This document shows positions 1 through 9,352 of a stretch of DNA of 64,000 bases, piece by piece. Origin of the DNA: Rahnella sp. AA (GTDB lineage: Bacteria; Pseudomonadota; Gammaproteobacteria; Enterobacterales; Enterobacteriaceae); NCBI RefSeq assembly GCF_002834385.1, contig NZ_PITQ01000008.1, positions 186,001 to 250,000 of the forward strand. The letters are read 5' to 3'. Below the pieces are notes generated by a model that worked only from the letters and a program-made list of their open reading frames with translations, had not been told where the DNA came from and searched no databases. The translations under genes and the position numbers were made by a program. Position 1 is the stretch's first letter, and each line of letters begins with the position of its first letter.

Positions 1-917
1 TATTTCTCGGCCAGACGCTGTGCGCCGCCGGTGCCGAAAATCGGCTCATGATGCCCGCAGTTGCTGCATACATGCATGCTCATATTTTCGATAATGCCTA
101 GCACAGGTACGTGCACTTTCTCAAACATTACGATGCCTTTCATGGCGTCGAGCAGCGCAATATCCTGCGGCGTAGTCACGACAACGGCACCCGTCACCGG
201 AATATTTTGCGACAGCGTCAGCTGGATATCGCCGGTGCCCGGTGGCAGGTCAATCACCAGATAATCCAGATCCGGCCACAGCGTATCCTGCAACATCTGC
301 ATCAGCGCTTTGCTGGCCATCGGGCCGCGCCACACCATCGCATTTTCGTCGGTGACCAGATAACCAATGGAGTTGGTAGCCAGCCCGTGCGCCATAATCG
401 GCGACATATGTACGCCATCCGGCGACGTCGGGCGCTCTTCTTCCGTGCCCAGCATGTTCGGCACTGACGGGCCGTAAATATCCGCGTCCAGAATGCCGAC
501 TTTTCCGCCTTCAGCGGCCAGCGCCAGTGCCAGGTTCACCGCCGTGGTAGATTTCCCCACGCCGCCTTTGCCTGAGCTGACGGCCAGAATGTTGCGCACG
601 CCTTTAATACCGGGCTGATCGTTAGCACGTTTCATCGTGGCAATATCGTGACGCAGGTTCCACTCGATGGCCGAAGCGCCGGTCACCCGCAGCAGTTCGC
701 CGCTGGTTTCTTCTTTTAAAACGTCGAAACCGCTGTTCCACGCGAAGGGCAGCGTCAGATCGATATGCAAAACCTCGTCCATCAGCACGCAATGATGCAC
801 TGCTTTTATTGCAGCCAAATCTTTTTGCAGGGTTGAATGACGGAAGGTGGCCAGTACGCCGGTCACTAGTGCGCGCAGCCCTGCGGGTGAGGACTGCTGT
901 GGGGATTGAGATGTCAT
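1..917 (-). CDS. mrp: Iron-sulfur cluster carrier ATPase Mrp/ApbC (C-terminus cut by window edge)
   Basis: This cytosolic P-loop ATPase of the Mrp/NBP35 family carries and delivers iron-sulfur clusters. Translating from the ATG at 917 gives about 305 residues before the edge, against about 370 in E. coli. The N-terminal 90 residues form the MIP18-like domain. The deviant Walker A motif (SSGKGGVGKST, with the extra Lys) lies at residues 114-124. It is followed by the DADIYGP and IDLPPGTGD motifs and a CSNC pair near residue 282 that would bridge a cluster between two subunits. The missing part is off the window and is not a truncation of the gene. It is divergent from metG, as in E. coli. Confidence 0.95.
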   Translation of the reverse strand, partial: MTSQSPQQSSPAGLRALVTGVLATFRHSTLQKDLAAIKAVHHCVLMDEVLHIDLTLPFAWNSGFDVLKEETSGELLRVTGASAIEWNLRHDIATMKRANDQPGIKGVRNILAVSSGKGGVGKSTTAVNLALALAAEGGKVGILDADIYGPSVPNMLGTEEERPTSPDGVHMSPIMAHGLATNSIGYLVTDENAMVWRGPMASKALMQMLQDTLWPDLDYLVIDLPPGTGDIQLTLSQNIPVTGAVVVTTPQDIALLDAMKGIVMFEKVHVPVLGIIENMSMHVCSNCGHHEPIFGTGGAQRLAEK

Positions 918-1069
918 CCCGGCTCCTTGAAACTGGTTATCAGACTATTTATCTGTGTAATAGCATAACAGAACACCCGTAAGGAGATCCCCCCGTTTGT
1001 TTACGCGGGGCGGCGCTTTCGGTTAACATCAATACCCCTGATTTCAACTACAGAAAGCAAGCTCTTACT
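918..1069. promoter_or_regulatory. mrp/metG divergent intergenic region
   Basis: This 152-bp gap separates two divergently transcribed housekeeping genes and must hold both promoters. A G+C-rich hairpin (arms CCCCG and CGGGG around GTTTGTTTACG, near 989-1010) lies 60-80 bases before the metG start and would sit in the metG leader RNA or promoter. I cannot place the -10 and -35 boxes with confidence. Confidence 0.45.
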
Positions 1070-3100
1070 ATGGCTCAAGTCGCGAAAAAAATTTTGGTAA
1101 CCTGTGCACTTCCGTACGCCAACGGATCCATCCACCTCGGTCACATGCTCGAGCACATCCAGGCTGACGTCTGGGTCCGTTTCCAGCGAATGCGTGGCAA
1201 TGAAGTGCACTTCATCTGTGCGGACGATGCGCACGGCACACCGATCATGCTGAAAGCGCAGCAACTCGGTATCAAGCCGGAAGAGATGATTGCCGAAATG
1301 AGCCAGGAGCATCAGAAAGATTTCGCCGGCTTCGGCATCAGCTACGACAACTATCACTCCACGCACAGCGACGAAAACCGTGAGCTGTCGGAGCTGATTT
1401 ATGGCCGTCTGAAAGAAAACGGTTTCATCAAGAACCGCACCATTTCTCAGTTGTACGATCCGGAGAAAGGCATGTTCCTGCCTGACCGTTTCGTCAAAGG
1501 CACCTGCCCGAAATGTAAATCGCCAGACCAGTACGGCGATAACTGCGAAGTGTGTGGCGCAACCTATAGCCCGACCGAACTGATCGAGCCGAAATCAGTG
1601 GTCTCCGGCGCGACGCCTGTGCTGCGCGATTCCGAGCACTACTTCTTCGACCTGCCGGAGTTCAGCGCGATGTTACAGGCGTGGACCCGTTCCGGTGCGT
1701 TGCAGGAACAGGTCGCGAACAAAATGCAGGAATGGTTTGAATCCGGTCTGCAGCAGTGGGATATCTCCCGCGACGCACCGTATTTCGGCTTTGAAATCCC
1801 TGATGCTCCGGGTAAATACTTCTATGTCTGGCTGGATGCGCCAATCGGCTACATGGGTTCATTCAAAAATCTGTGCGACCGCCGCAGCGACCTGAACTTC
1901 GACGAGTTCTGGAAAAAAGATTCCACCACCGAGCTGTATCATTTCATCGGTAAAGACATCGTCTATTTCCACAGCCTGTTCTGGCCGGCAATGCTGGAAG
2001 GCAGCAACTTCCGCAAGCCAACCAACCTGTTTGTTCACGGTTATGTGACGGTGAACGGCGCGAAGATGTCCAAATCACGCGGCACCTTCATCAAGGCCAG
2101 CACCTATCTGAACCATCTGGATGCGGACTGCCTGCGTTATTACTACACCGCGAAACTGTCTTCCCGTATCGACGATATCGACCTGAATCTGGAAGATTTC
2201 GTGCAGCGCGTGAACGCAGACATCGTGAACAAAGTGGTCAACCTGGCTTCACGTAATGCCGGTTTCATCGCCAAGCGTTTTGACGGCAAACTGGCGGATA
2301 AACTGGCGGACGAAGCGCTGTACAAAACCTTCACCGATGCGGCAGAAAGCATCGCGCAGGCGTACGACAGCCGCGAATCAGGCCGCGCAATCCGTGAAAT
2401 CATGGCGCTGGCTGACCTGGCTAACCGTTATGTTGACGAACAGGCGCCGTGGGTTGTGGCAAAACAGGAAGGCCGCGACGCTGACCTGCAGGCGATTTGC
2501 TCAATGGGCATCAACCTGTTCCGCGTTCTGATGACCTACCTGAAACCGGTTCTGCCTTCACTGTCTGAACGTACCGAAGCGTTCCTGAACACCACGCTTG
2601 AGTGGGATGCGATTGCACAACCGCTGCTATCTCATCAGGTTAATCCGTTCAAGGCGCTGTTTAACCGTATCGAACTGGATAAAGTGACTGCCATGGTTGA
2701 CGCATCAAAAGAAGACATTGCGGCGGCGAAAGCCCCTGCAACCGGCCCGCTGGCGGATGACCCGATTCAGGAAACCATCACGTTTGATGATTTCGCCAAA
2801 GTCGACATGCGTATCGCGCTGATCAAAAGCGCTGATTTCGTGGAAGGTTCCGACAAACTGCTGCGTCTGCAACTGGATCTGGGCGGCGAAACCCGTCAGA
2901 TCTTCTCCGGCATCCGCTCTGCCTATCCGGATCCGAAAGCGCTGGAAGGCCGCCTGACCATCATGGTCGCGAACCTTGCGCCGCGTAAAATGCGCTTTGG
3001 CATTTCCGAAGGCATGGTGATGGCCGCAGGCCCTGGCGGAAAAGACATCTTCCTGCTCAGCCCGGATTCCGGCGCACAACCTGGCATGCAGGTGAAATAA
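1070..3100 (+). CDS. metG: Methionine-tRNA ligase
   Basis: MetG charges tRNA-Met for initiation and elongation. The 676-residue length matches the E. coli enzyme (677). It is a class I synthetase: the HIGH motif reads HLGH near residue 24, in [12 protein letters not shown]. The connective peptide carries CPKC and CEVC zinc-knuckle cysteines near residues 145-162. The KMSKS loop (GAKMSKSRG) is near residue 332. The last 110 residues form the OB-fold tRNA-binding and dimerisation domain. It starts at ATG 1070 and lies divergent from mrp. The ribosome-binding site is poor, which I would not read much into. Confidence 0.98.
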   Translation: MAQVAKKILVTCALPYANGSIHLGHMLEHIQADVWVRFQRMRGNEVHFICADDAHGTPIMLKAQQLGIKPEEMIAEMSQEHQKDFAGFGISYDNYHSTHSDENRELSELIYGRLKENGFIKNRTISQLYDPEKGMFLPDRFVKGTCPKCKSPDQYGDNCEVCGATYSPTELIEPKSVVSGATPVLRDSEHYFFDLPEFSAMLQAWTRSGALQEQVANKMQEWFESGLQQWDISRDAPYFGFEIPDAPGKYFYVWLDAPIGYMGSFKNLCDRRSDLNFDEFWKKDSTTELYHFIGKDIVYFHSLFWPAMLEGSNFRKPTNLFVHGYVTVNGAKMSKSRGTFIKASTYLNHLDADCLRYYYTAKLSSRIDDIDLNLEDFVQRVNADIVNKVVNLASRNAGFIAKRFDGKLADKLADEALYKTFTDAAESIAQAYDSRESGRAIREIMALADLANRYVDEQAPWVVAKQEGRDADLQAICSMGINLFRVLMTYLKPVLPSLSERTEAFLNTTLEWDAIAQPLLSHQVNPFKALFNRIELDKVTAMVDASKEDIAAAKAPATGPLADDPIQETITFDDFAKVDMRIALIKSADFVEGSDKLLRLQLDLGGETRQIFSGIRSAYPDPKALEGRLTIMVANLAPRKMRFGISEGMVMAAGPGGKDIFLLSPDSGAQPGMQVK

Positions 3101-3123
3101 GCCACTGCGTTTCTCAGCAAGCC

Positions 3124-3147
3124 CCTCCCCTCATCCCTGAGGGGAGG
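3124..3147 (+). other. Perfect 10-bp hairpin between metG and the alcohol dehydrogenase gene
   Basis: Arms CCTCCCCTCA and TGAGGGGAGG with a 4-base loop. There is no T-run after it, so it is not a canonical intrinsic terminator. It ends 17 bases before the next start codon, just upstream of the AAGGAG ribosome-binding site, so it may affect mRNA stability or downstream translation. Confidence 0.5.
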
Positions 3148-3164
3148 TTCAAGGAGTTCCTGCT

Positions 3165-4319
3165 ATGTTTAACTTCGATTACTACAATCCCACCCGCGTT
3201 CTGTTTGGTACACAGCGTATTGCCGATATCGGCCAGTACATTCCTGCCAACGCCCGCGTCCTGATTACCTACGGCGGCGGCAGCGCGAAAAAATTCGGTA
3301 CGATTGATGAAGCGCGCAAAGCTCTCGGTGACCGCGAAATTTTCGAATTTGGCGGTATTGAGGTTAACCCGCATTTCGAAACCCTGATGGTTGCCGTTGA
3401 GCTGGTTAAAGAGAAAAAAATCGACTTTCTGCTGGCCGTTGGCGGCGGTTCTGTCGTGGATGCCACCAAATTCATCGCCGCTGCCGTACTGTACGAAGGC
3501 GACGTCTGGCATATGTGGTCGAAACGCCTGCCGCTGGAAAAAGCCATGCCGCTGGGCTGCATCATGACGTTACCGGCGACCGGTTCGGAAATGAACCCGA
3601 CCGCCGTGGTCACCAACGTCGCGCTGGGCGCAAAAATGGGTTTCAGCGACGCCCATCTGTACCCGCAGTTTGCCGTGCTGGATCCGCGAAAAACCTACAC
3701 GCTGCCGGTCAAACAAGTGTCCAACGGCGTGGTTGACGCCTTTGTGCATGTGATTGAGCAATACCTGACGTATCCGGTATACGGCAAAGTACAGGATCGT
3801 TTTGCCGAAGGCCTGCTGCTGACGCTTATCGAAGAAGGCCCGAAAGCGCTGACTGACCCGGAAAATTACGACGTTCGCTCAACCGTCACCTGGTCTGCAA
3901 CGCTGGCACTGAATGGTCTGATTGGCGTCGGCGTACCGCAGGACTGGGCAACGCACCGCATCGGCCACCAGCTGACCGCACTGTATCATCTGGATCATGC
4001 GGAAACGCTGGCCGTTCTGCTGCCTTCGCTGCTTCAGGTACAACGCGGAACCAAACGTCTCAAACTGCTGCAATACGCAGAGCGCGTCTGGGGGCTGACC
4101 GAAGGTGATGAAGAAACCCGTATCACCTCGGCCATCGATAAAACCCGCGATTTCTTTGATGATATGGGTGTGAAAACGCGCATCAGCGCGTACGGCGTGC
4201 CGGAAAAAGTCATTGAAGAAGTGCTGGAGAATCTGACCCGCTTCAACCTGCTGCCGATGGGCGAACACAAAGATATTGATCTGGTGGCTGCCCGCCGCAT
4301 TCTCAGCCTGAGCTACTAA
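3165..4319 (+). CDS. YqhD-like iron-containing alcohol/aldehyde dehydrogenase
   Basis: This is a group III (iron-type) alcohol dehydrogenase, closely related to E. coli YqhD (387 aa; 384 here). YqhD reduces short-chain and toxic aldehydes with NADPH. The nucleotide-binding GGGS turns are visible near residues 39 and 95. The metal ligands are Asp and His in GVVDAFVHVIEQ (near 192-196) and two His in GHQLTALYHLDHAETL (near 267-280). The neighbourhood lacks yqhC, the activator next to yqhD in E. coli, so this may be a paralogue with separate regulation. The ribosome-binding site AAGGAG is well spaced. A strong terminator follows. Confidence 0.9.
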   Translation: MFNFDYYNPTRVLFGTQRIADIGQYIPANARVLITYGGGSAKKFGTIDEARKALGDREIFEFGGIEVNPHFETLMVAVELVKEKKIDFLLAVGGGSVVDATKFIAAAVLYEGDVWHMWSKRLPLEKAMPLGCIMTLPATGSEMNPTAVVTNVALGAKMGFSDAHLYPQFAVLDPRKTYTLPVKQVSNGVVDAFVHVIEQYLTYPVYGKVQDRFAEGLLLTLIEEGPKALTDPENYDVRSTVTWSATLALNGLIGVGVPQDWATHRIGHQLTALYHLDHAETLAVLLPSLLQVQRGTKRLKLLQYAERVWGLTEGDEETRITSAIDKTRDFFDDMGVKTRISAYGVPEKVIEEVLENLTRFNLLPMGEHKDIDLVAARRILSLSY

Positions 4320-4341
4320 AAGGCCCTGCTGAAGAAATCTG

Positions 4342-4371
4342 AGGGGAAACGCGAAACCGTTTCCCCTTTTT
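4342..4371 (+). terminator. Intrinsic terminator after the alcohol dehydrogenase gene
   Basis: Arms AGGGGAAACG and CGTTTCCCCT around a 10-base loop, running into five T residues. It lies 23 bases after the stop codon and also separates this gene from the convergent DUF1127 gene. Confidence 0.85.
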
Positions 4372-4384
4372 CATACCATCTCAT

Positions 4385-4648
4385 TTATTTCGGCCAGTTC
4401 GGCCAGACGCTGCGCGGATACTCTTTATCGATATCCGATTTTGCCAGCCCGATATCTTTCAATTGCTCCGGGCTCAGCGCATGCAGAAGTTTGCGGCTGA
4501 TGCGGCGCTCATTCCAGTCATGCAAAGCACTGAACACCTGTTTCACCCATCCGCCCTGCTTAACCGGCATCTGTACCGGTGCGGCAATTTCGGCACAACG
4601 CACTGACTCACACGCGGCAAACTGCCGTTCTTCAATAGTATTTTTCAT
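4385..4648 (-). CDS. DUF1127 (YjiS-like) small basic protein
   Basis: This 87-residue protein has the DUF1127 motif at its C-terminal half: WNERRISRKLLHALSPEQLKDIGL, followed by a short polar tail. DUF1127 proteins are small and Arg-rich; some members in alphaproteobacteria are linked to RNA metabolism and phosphate responses. The N-terminal 40 residues are an extension compared with the 54-residue E. coli YjiS. In E. coli yjiS also neighbours yjiR, so the pairing is conserved. The start has a GGGG ribosome-binding site. The precise function is unknown. Confidence 0.8.
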   Translation of the reverse strand: MKNTIEERQFAACESVRCAEIAAPVQMPVKQGGWVKQVFSALHDWNERRISRKLLHALSPEQLKDIGLAKSDIDKEYPRSVWPNWPK

Positions 4649-4700
4649 TTTCTGCCCCTGTTAACGACCTGTGATCAGGATCTAACATTCGGCAAAAACA

Positions 4701-4781
4701 TTACAGATTCAGTTTTTTTATATTTCAACCATACAGATCTGGATCAGATGACAGATCAGGCGTTAGATTAGACGCATCTGT
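4701..4781 (+). promoter_or_regulatory. Candidate MocR-type operator: repeated ACAGAT sites upstream of yjiR
   Basis: The hexamer ACAGAT occurs at 4703-4708, 4733-4738 and 4751-4756, followed by an inverted copy ATCTGT at 4776-4781. All lie within 110 bases upstream of the yjiR start and in the divergent promoter region shared with the DUF1127 gene. MocR regulators often bind direct repeats plus one inverted copy, so autoregulation by YjiR is a reasonable inference. No binding data can be read from sequence. Confidence 0.45.
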
Positions 4782-4810
4782 ACTGCTCTTATTGCGCAGG
4801 CGTTGAGGAA

Positions 4811-6235
4811 ATGAAAATGAACCGTTACGAAAATCTGGCGAACGTGCTGAGCGATCGCATTGAACAGGGGTTGTATCCGGCGGGGATCCGCCTGCCGTCG
4901 GTGCGCGTCTTAAGCAGCGAGCACGGCGTCAGCGTCAGCACCGTTCAGCAGGCGTACCGCGTGCTGGAAGAAAAACAGCTGGTGGAAGCACGACCAAAAT
5001 CGGGTTACTTCGTCAGGGAAGCTCGCTTGCAGGCGGCACTGCCTGCCGTTTGCCGCCCGACGCAGCGCCCGGTAGAAATTTCACAGTGGGATCAGGTGCT
5101 GGAGCTGATCACCTCGCCGCATCTTCCCGGTTTTGTTCAGCTTGGGCGAGGCACACCGGACGTCACGGCCGCCACGCTCAAACCGCTAAGCCGCCTGATG
5201 GGGCGCGCCGGACAACATCAGAACCTCAACGCATTCCATTATGACAGCATCTACGGCTCGGAAGATCTGCGTGAACAGATTGCGCGCCTGATGATTGACA
5301 GCGGCAGCCATATGGATGCCAGTAATATTTTGATCACCACCGGCTGCCACGAAGCGCTGTCTATCGCCATCCGTTCCGTTTGCGAGCACGGCGATATTTT
5401 GGCGGTTGATTCCCCGAGTTTTCACGGCGCGATGCAAACCCTGAAAGGATTTGGTATGAAAGCGCTGGAAATCCCGACTGACCCGGTGACGGGCATCAGC
5501 CTGGAAGCGCTGGAAATGGCACTGGAACAGTGGCCCATCAAAGCCATTCAGCTCACGCCAAACTGCAATAATCCGCTCGGCTACAATATGCCGGATGACC
5601 GTAAAAAATCGCTTTTGCGCCTGGCGCAGCGTTACGATATCGCCATTATTGAAGACGATGTTTACGGCGAACTGGCGTATCAGTACCCGAGACCGGCCAC
5701 CATTACGTCGTTCGATGAAGATGGTCGCGTGCTGCTTTGCAGCTCATTTTCCAAAACGCTGGCGCCCGGTTTACGCGTCGGCTGGATTGCGCCGGGCCGG
5801 TATCACGACCGGGCACTGCACATGAAATACATCACCACCGGTGCGTCGGCCACGCTGCCGCAAATTGCCATCGCGGATTTCATCAAACAGGGCCATTACC
5901 TTCTGCACATGCGCAGAATGCGCAATCAGTACCAGCGCAACCTGTGCACCATGACCGACTGGGTGATGAAATATTTCCCGTGCGGCACGCGGGTCAGCCG
6001 GCCCCAGGGTGGCTTTCTGCTGTGGATTGAGCTGGATGAACGCATTGATACACAGCGCCTGAACCGCCTGCTGGAAGAACATCGGGTGCAAATTGCCGTC
6101 GGTTCGATATTCTCTGCCTCAGGCAAATATCGCAATTGTCTGCGCATCAACTATGCGCAGCCTCTGGCGGCCAAAACCGAACGCGCCGTCCAGCAGGTCG
6201 GGCAGATGGTTTCACATATGCTGGAAAGCTGTTAA
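4811..6235 (+). CDS. yjiR: YjiR-like MocR-family regulator (GntR HTH fused to aminotransferase fold)
   Basis: This 474-residue MocR protein has an N-terminal GntR winged helix (residues 1-72, with RLPSVRVLSSEHGVSVSTVQQAYR). A short linker leads to a fold-type I aminotransferase domain. The pyridoxal phosphate lysine is the K of CSSFSKTLAPGLRVGW near residue 314, and the NCNNPLGY and EDDVYGEL motifs are intact. Such proteins sense an amino-acid or vitamin B6 ligand through the aldimine and act as transcription factors. The sequence matches E. coli YjiR along its length, and the yjiS neighbour agrees. The ligand is unknown. A GTG-started LysR gene follows after only 24 bases and may be co-transcribed. 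Confidence 0.9.
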   Translation: MKMNRYENLANVLSDRIEQGLYPAGIRLPSVRVLSSEHGVSVSTVQQAYRVLEEKQLVEARPKSGYFVREARLQAALPAVCRPTQRPVEISQWDQVLELITSPHLPGFVQLGRGTPDVTAATLKPLSRLMGRAGQHQNLNAFHYDSIYGSEDLREQIARLMIDSGSHMDASNILITTGCHEALSIAIRSVCEHGDILAVDSPSFHGAMQTLKGFGMKALEIPTDPVTGISLEALEMALEQWPIKAIQLTPNCNNPLGYNMPDDRKKSLLRLAQRYDIAIIEDDVYGELAYQYPRPATITSFDEDGRVLLCSSFSKTLAPGLRVGWIAPGRYHDRALHMKYITTGASATLPQIAIADFIKQGHYLLHMRRMRNQYQRNLCTMTDWVMKYFPCGTRVSRPQGGFLLWIELDERIDTQRLNRLLEEHRVQIAVGSIFSASGKYRNCLRINYAQPLAAKTERAVQQVGQMVSHMLESC

Positions 6236-6259
6236 ACGCATCCCGGAGAACTCATCACT

Positions 6260-7150
6260 GTGCAGATAGAACCGTTACCGCCGCTCAACACCCTGGTGGC
6301 CTTCGAATGTGTGGCGCGTTATTGCAGTTTTTCCCGGGCAGCCGACGAGCTGAACCTCACGCAAAGCGCCATCAGCCGCCAGATTATTCAGCTTGAAGAA
6401 ATGCTCGGCTGCAAACTTTTCCAGCGCGCGCAGCGTAAAACAACGCTGACGCCACGCGGCGAAACATACGCACATCAGGTGCGAAAACTGCTCGGCGATA
6501 TCTCGCTTTCGACAGCAGAAGTCATGGGCTGGAACGGTTTGCCGCAGGTGACGCTGGCCTGCACCAGCGCCATGAGCGGCCTGTGGCTGTCATCGCGCCT
6601 GTCTTCTTTGCGCCAGCTGATGCCGGATCTGCAAATCCAGATGAAAATTTCCGACAGTTTTTCTGAGCTCAAGTCATCAGAATTTGATCTGGCTATTTTC
6701 TATCTTCGCGAGCCACCACCCGGCTATCACGTGCAGGCGCTTTTTGATGAAGTCTGTTATCCGATGTGCTCGCCGGCATTTTTCAGCCGTCTGCCGCCGG
6801 GTGCCAGTGCGGCGGATTTACTCGAACAAACCCTGCTGATTCAGGACGATCCGCAGCGGGAATGGACCGGCTGGCGCGACTGGTTTGCTTCGCAGGATGT
6901 CACTTTCGTCACCCCGCGCCGGACATGGCGCGCCAACAACTATCCGTTTCTGGTGCAGTCGGCGGTGCTGGGCGATGGCATTCTTCTGGGCTGGGAAGGT
7001 CTGGTGCAGGATTACATCAACAGCGGGCAACTGGTCGCCGCGCATCCGGGTAAACTCGCCGCAGCCGGAAAATGCTACATGCTGACGCCGCAGGACAGAT
7101 ACCTGAAGCCCATCGTACACAAAGTCATTAACTGGCTGAAACAGCCGTAG
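6260..7150 (+). CDS. LysR-family transcriptional regulator (GcvA-like)
   Basis: This 296-residue LTTR has a winged helix-turn-helix at residues 10-70 (FECVARYCSFSRAADELN, then LTQSAISRQI) and a periplasmic-binding-protein-like effector domain at 95-295. The overall look is GcvA/AmpR-like, including the LRQLMPDLQI segment at the start of the effector domain. It starts at GTG 6260, preceded by a CCCGGAG ribosome-binding site. It sits 24 bases after yjiR and about 620 bases before the peptide ABC operon, and either could be a target. I cannot name the effector. Confidence 0.85.
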   Translation: MQIEPLPPLNTLVAFECVARYCSFSRAADELNLTQSAISRQIIQLEEMLGCKLFQRAQRKTTLTPRGETYAHQVRKLLGDISLSTAEVMGWNGLPQVTLACTSAMSGLWLSSRLSSLRQLMPDLQIQMKISDSFSELKSSEFDLAIFYLREPPPGYHVQALFDEVCYPMCSPAFFSRLPPGASAADLLEQTLLIQDDPQREWTGWRDWFASQDVTFVTPRRTWRANNYPFLVQSAVLGDGILLGWEGLVQDYINSGQLVAAHPGKLAAAGKCYMLTPQDRYLKPIVHKVINWLKQP

Positions 7151-7268
7151 AAAAGGGAATTGCCAGAGTTCAGATATCTGGTCTGGCAATCAATATTTAG
7201 CAGAACTGACGAGAGTGCCGTCACACTATTTATAAAAAATAATAATAATCTGACGTCATAATAAAATA

Positions 7269-7550
7269 TTATGAATTGACATCTGCAGGTGGGATTTTAT
7301 TTTTCTCCATAATCCTGCGTTTTCTCGCAGAATTCATACCAATTAATGTAAACAACAGCCAGCATGACTGCGAAATACAGGATGCAAGGTTAAAATCATG
7401 GCTTAATGAATACAGGCCAAATACACCGCCGATTATATTAAGATACGCGTAACTGTTAGCATCAACCGCTAGCCTGCGCATCTGAACCAGCGCATAAGCC
7501 AGGAGGTAGCAAAACACGCCAATTAAGCCGACAACCGTATGCATTTCCAC
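7269..7550 (-). CDS. Small integral membrane protein (CBU_0592-like)
   Basis: This 93-residue protein has three hydrophobic helices (residues 5-22, 35-52 and 55-72) and a charged C-terminal tail rich in Lys and Arg. The layout resembles the CBU_0592 family of small three-helix membrane proteins, whose function is not known. Local base composition is A+T-richer than the flanking genes, and the 3' flank is strongly A+T-rich. The start is GTG at 7550 (behind AGGGAAG) or ATG at 7544. It is convergent to the LysR gene and divergent from the ABC operon. Confidence 0.65.
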   Translation of the reverse strand: MEMHTVVGLIGVFCYLLAYALVQMRRLAVDANSYAYLNIIGGVFGLYSLSHDFNLASCISQSCWLLFTLIGMNSARKRRIMEKNKIPPADVNS

Positions 7551-7768
7551 CGGCCACTTCCCTTTCCAAACATTGATAGCTCAGAAAAATAAAGCTTTTC
7601 AGGGTGTTCTGCCGCGCATTTTTCGCATACTCTCATGATAAATTCTCATGCAAGTTCCACGGGGGGTTTTGATATAAATCATTCAGGCAATTCATTTCGC
7701 CATTTTGAAACACCCGGAGTATTTCGCCTGCACCTATAAAATTCCAGCACGTACTATGGAGAAAATTA

Positions 7769-9352
7769 ATGAAAGATAATAATTCCCCTTTGACGAAATT
7801 AATGCAGGATGCACAACTTAGCCGTCGCGGCTTTATTACCAGCGCTTCCGCTGTGGGTATTACCAGTGCCATGGGTTTCTCTCCTTTCTCTGTTTTCGCC
7901 GCTGAACCGAAAAAAGGCGGCATATTAAAACTGGGTATGTCAGGCGGAAATACCAGTGATACGCTCGACCCGACGTTATTCAGCGACTGGGTGCCGCTCA
8001 ACCAGGCATATATGCTGATGAACGGCCTGATTGAAATTGATGAAAATAACAAAGCCACGCCGGAACTGTTCTCCGCGTGGGAAGCCAAACCGGGCGCAGC
8101 CGAATGGGTGTTTACCGTTCGTGATGGCGTCACCTTCCACAACGGCAAAAAACTGGACGCCGACGATATTCTTTACTCCATCAACCTGCACCGCGGCGAC
8201 AAATCCAAAAGCGCCATCAAAACGCAGCTGGCACCGATTACCGGCCTGACCAAACAGGGCGACAACCAGATTCTGATCACGCTCGACGGCGGCAACGCCG
8301 ACCTGCCATACCTGCTGGCGGATTACCATCTGGTGGTCGTGCCCGCGGGCTTCACCGACTGGTCGCACCCGATTGGCACCGGCGGTTTTATCTTTGATCA
8401 GTACGAACCGGGCGTGCGCTCGCTGTTCAAACGTAACCCGAATTACTGGAAGCCGGATCGCGCCTTTGTTGACGCCGTGGAAGTACTGGTGATCAACGAC
8501 CCGACCGCGCGCACCAACGCCCTGATTTCCGGTCAGGTTCACGCAATTAACCGCGTCGATTTCAAAACCGTCGATTTCCTCAAACGCAGCCCGGCCCTGA
8601 ACATCATCCGTTCCTCCGGCGGCCAGCACTTTACGTTCCTGATGGATTGCAGCGTCGCGCCGTACAACAACAACGATGTTCGTATGGCGATTAAACACGG
8701 CATCGACCGCCAGAAAATTCTTGATACCGTGCTGCGCGGCTACGGCTCGCTGGGCAACGATCACCCGATCCCGAAAACCGACCGTTTCTTCAACCACAGC
8801 CTCGAGCAGCGTGTTTACGATCCGGACAAATCAAAGTTCTACCTGAAAAAAGCCGGATTAACCGACCTGAAAATCGAGTTGTCTTCGTCTGACGCCGCCT
8901 TTGCCGGTGCGCTCGACGCCGCCGCATTGTTCCAGGGTCAGGCGCAGAAGGGCGGCATTCAGGTCAACATCAAGCGCCAGCCTGCCGACAGTTACTGGGA
9001 CGATGTGTGGATGAAAGCGCCGTTCAGCATGGGTTACTGGGGCGGACGGCCGACAGCTGACCAGATGTTTTCTACCGCGTACCAGTCCACCGCCAAGTGG
9101 AACGACACGCACTGGAAAGATGAAAAGTTCGACACACTGCTGCTTCAGGCACGTTCACTGCTGGATGAAAGCAAACGCGCGGAAATCTACGGCGAACTGC
9201 AAAGCATCGTGCGCGACAACGGCGGCGCGATGATCCCGTTGTTTGGTGATTATCTTGATGCCGCCAGCAAAAAAGTCGGCGGGATTAAACCGCATCCGAT
9301 GTTCAACTTCATGGGTGGTCGTCTGGCCGAGCGCGTCTGGCTGGAGGCATGA
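7769..9352 (+). CDS. Tat-exported peptide-type ABC substrate-binding protein
   Basis: This is a 527-residue family 5 solute-binding protein (DppA/OppA type) for a dipeptide/oligopeptide-like ABC importer. The N-terminus holds a twin-arginine signal, SRRGFITSASAVG at residues 18-30, then a hydrophobic stretch and an AxA cleavage site near FAA at 45-47. There is no lipobox, so it should be free in the periplasm. The domain runs from GGILKLGM (about 50) to the end, with the family motif AWEAKPGAAEWVFTVRDGV and the NGKKLDADDI segment. It is first in a five-gene operon and overlaps the next gene by ATGA. Tat export suggests it folds before export. The ligand is unknown. Confidence 0.92.
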   Translation: MKDNNSPLTKLMQDAQLSRRGFITSASAVGITSAMGFSPFSVFAAEPKKGGILKLGMSGGNTSDTLDPTLFSDWVPLNQAYMLMNGLIEIDENNKATPELFSAWEAKPGAAEWVFTVRDGVTFHNGKKLDADDILYSINLHRGDKSKSAIKTQLAPITGLTKQGDNQILITLDGGNADLPYLLADYHLVVVPAGFTDWSHPIGTGGFIFDQYEPGVRSLFKRNPNYWKPDRAFVDAVEVLVINDPTARTNALISGQVHAINRVDFKTVDFLKRSPALNIIRSSGGQHFTFLMDCSVAPYNNNDVRMAIKHGIDRQKILDTVLRGYGSLGNDHPIPKTDRFFNHSLEQRVYDPDKSKFYLKKAGLTDLKIELSSSDAAFAGALDAAALFQGQAQKGGIQVNIKRQPADSYWDDVWMKAPFSMGYWGGRPTADQMFSTAYQSTAKWNDTHWKDEKFDTLLLQARSLLDESKRAEIYGELQSIVRDNGGAMIPLFGDYLDAASKKVGGIKPHPMFNFMGGRLAERVWLEA

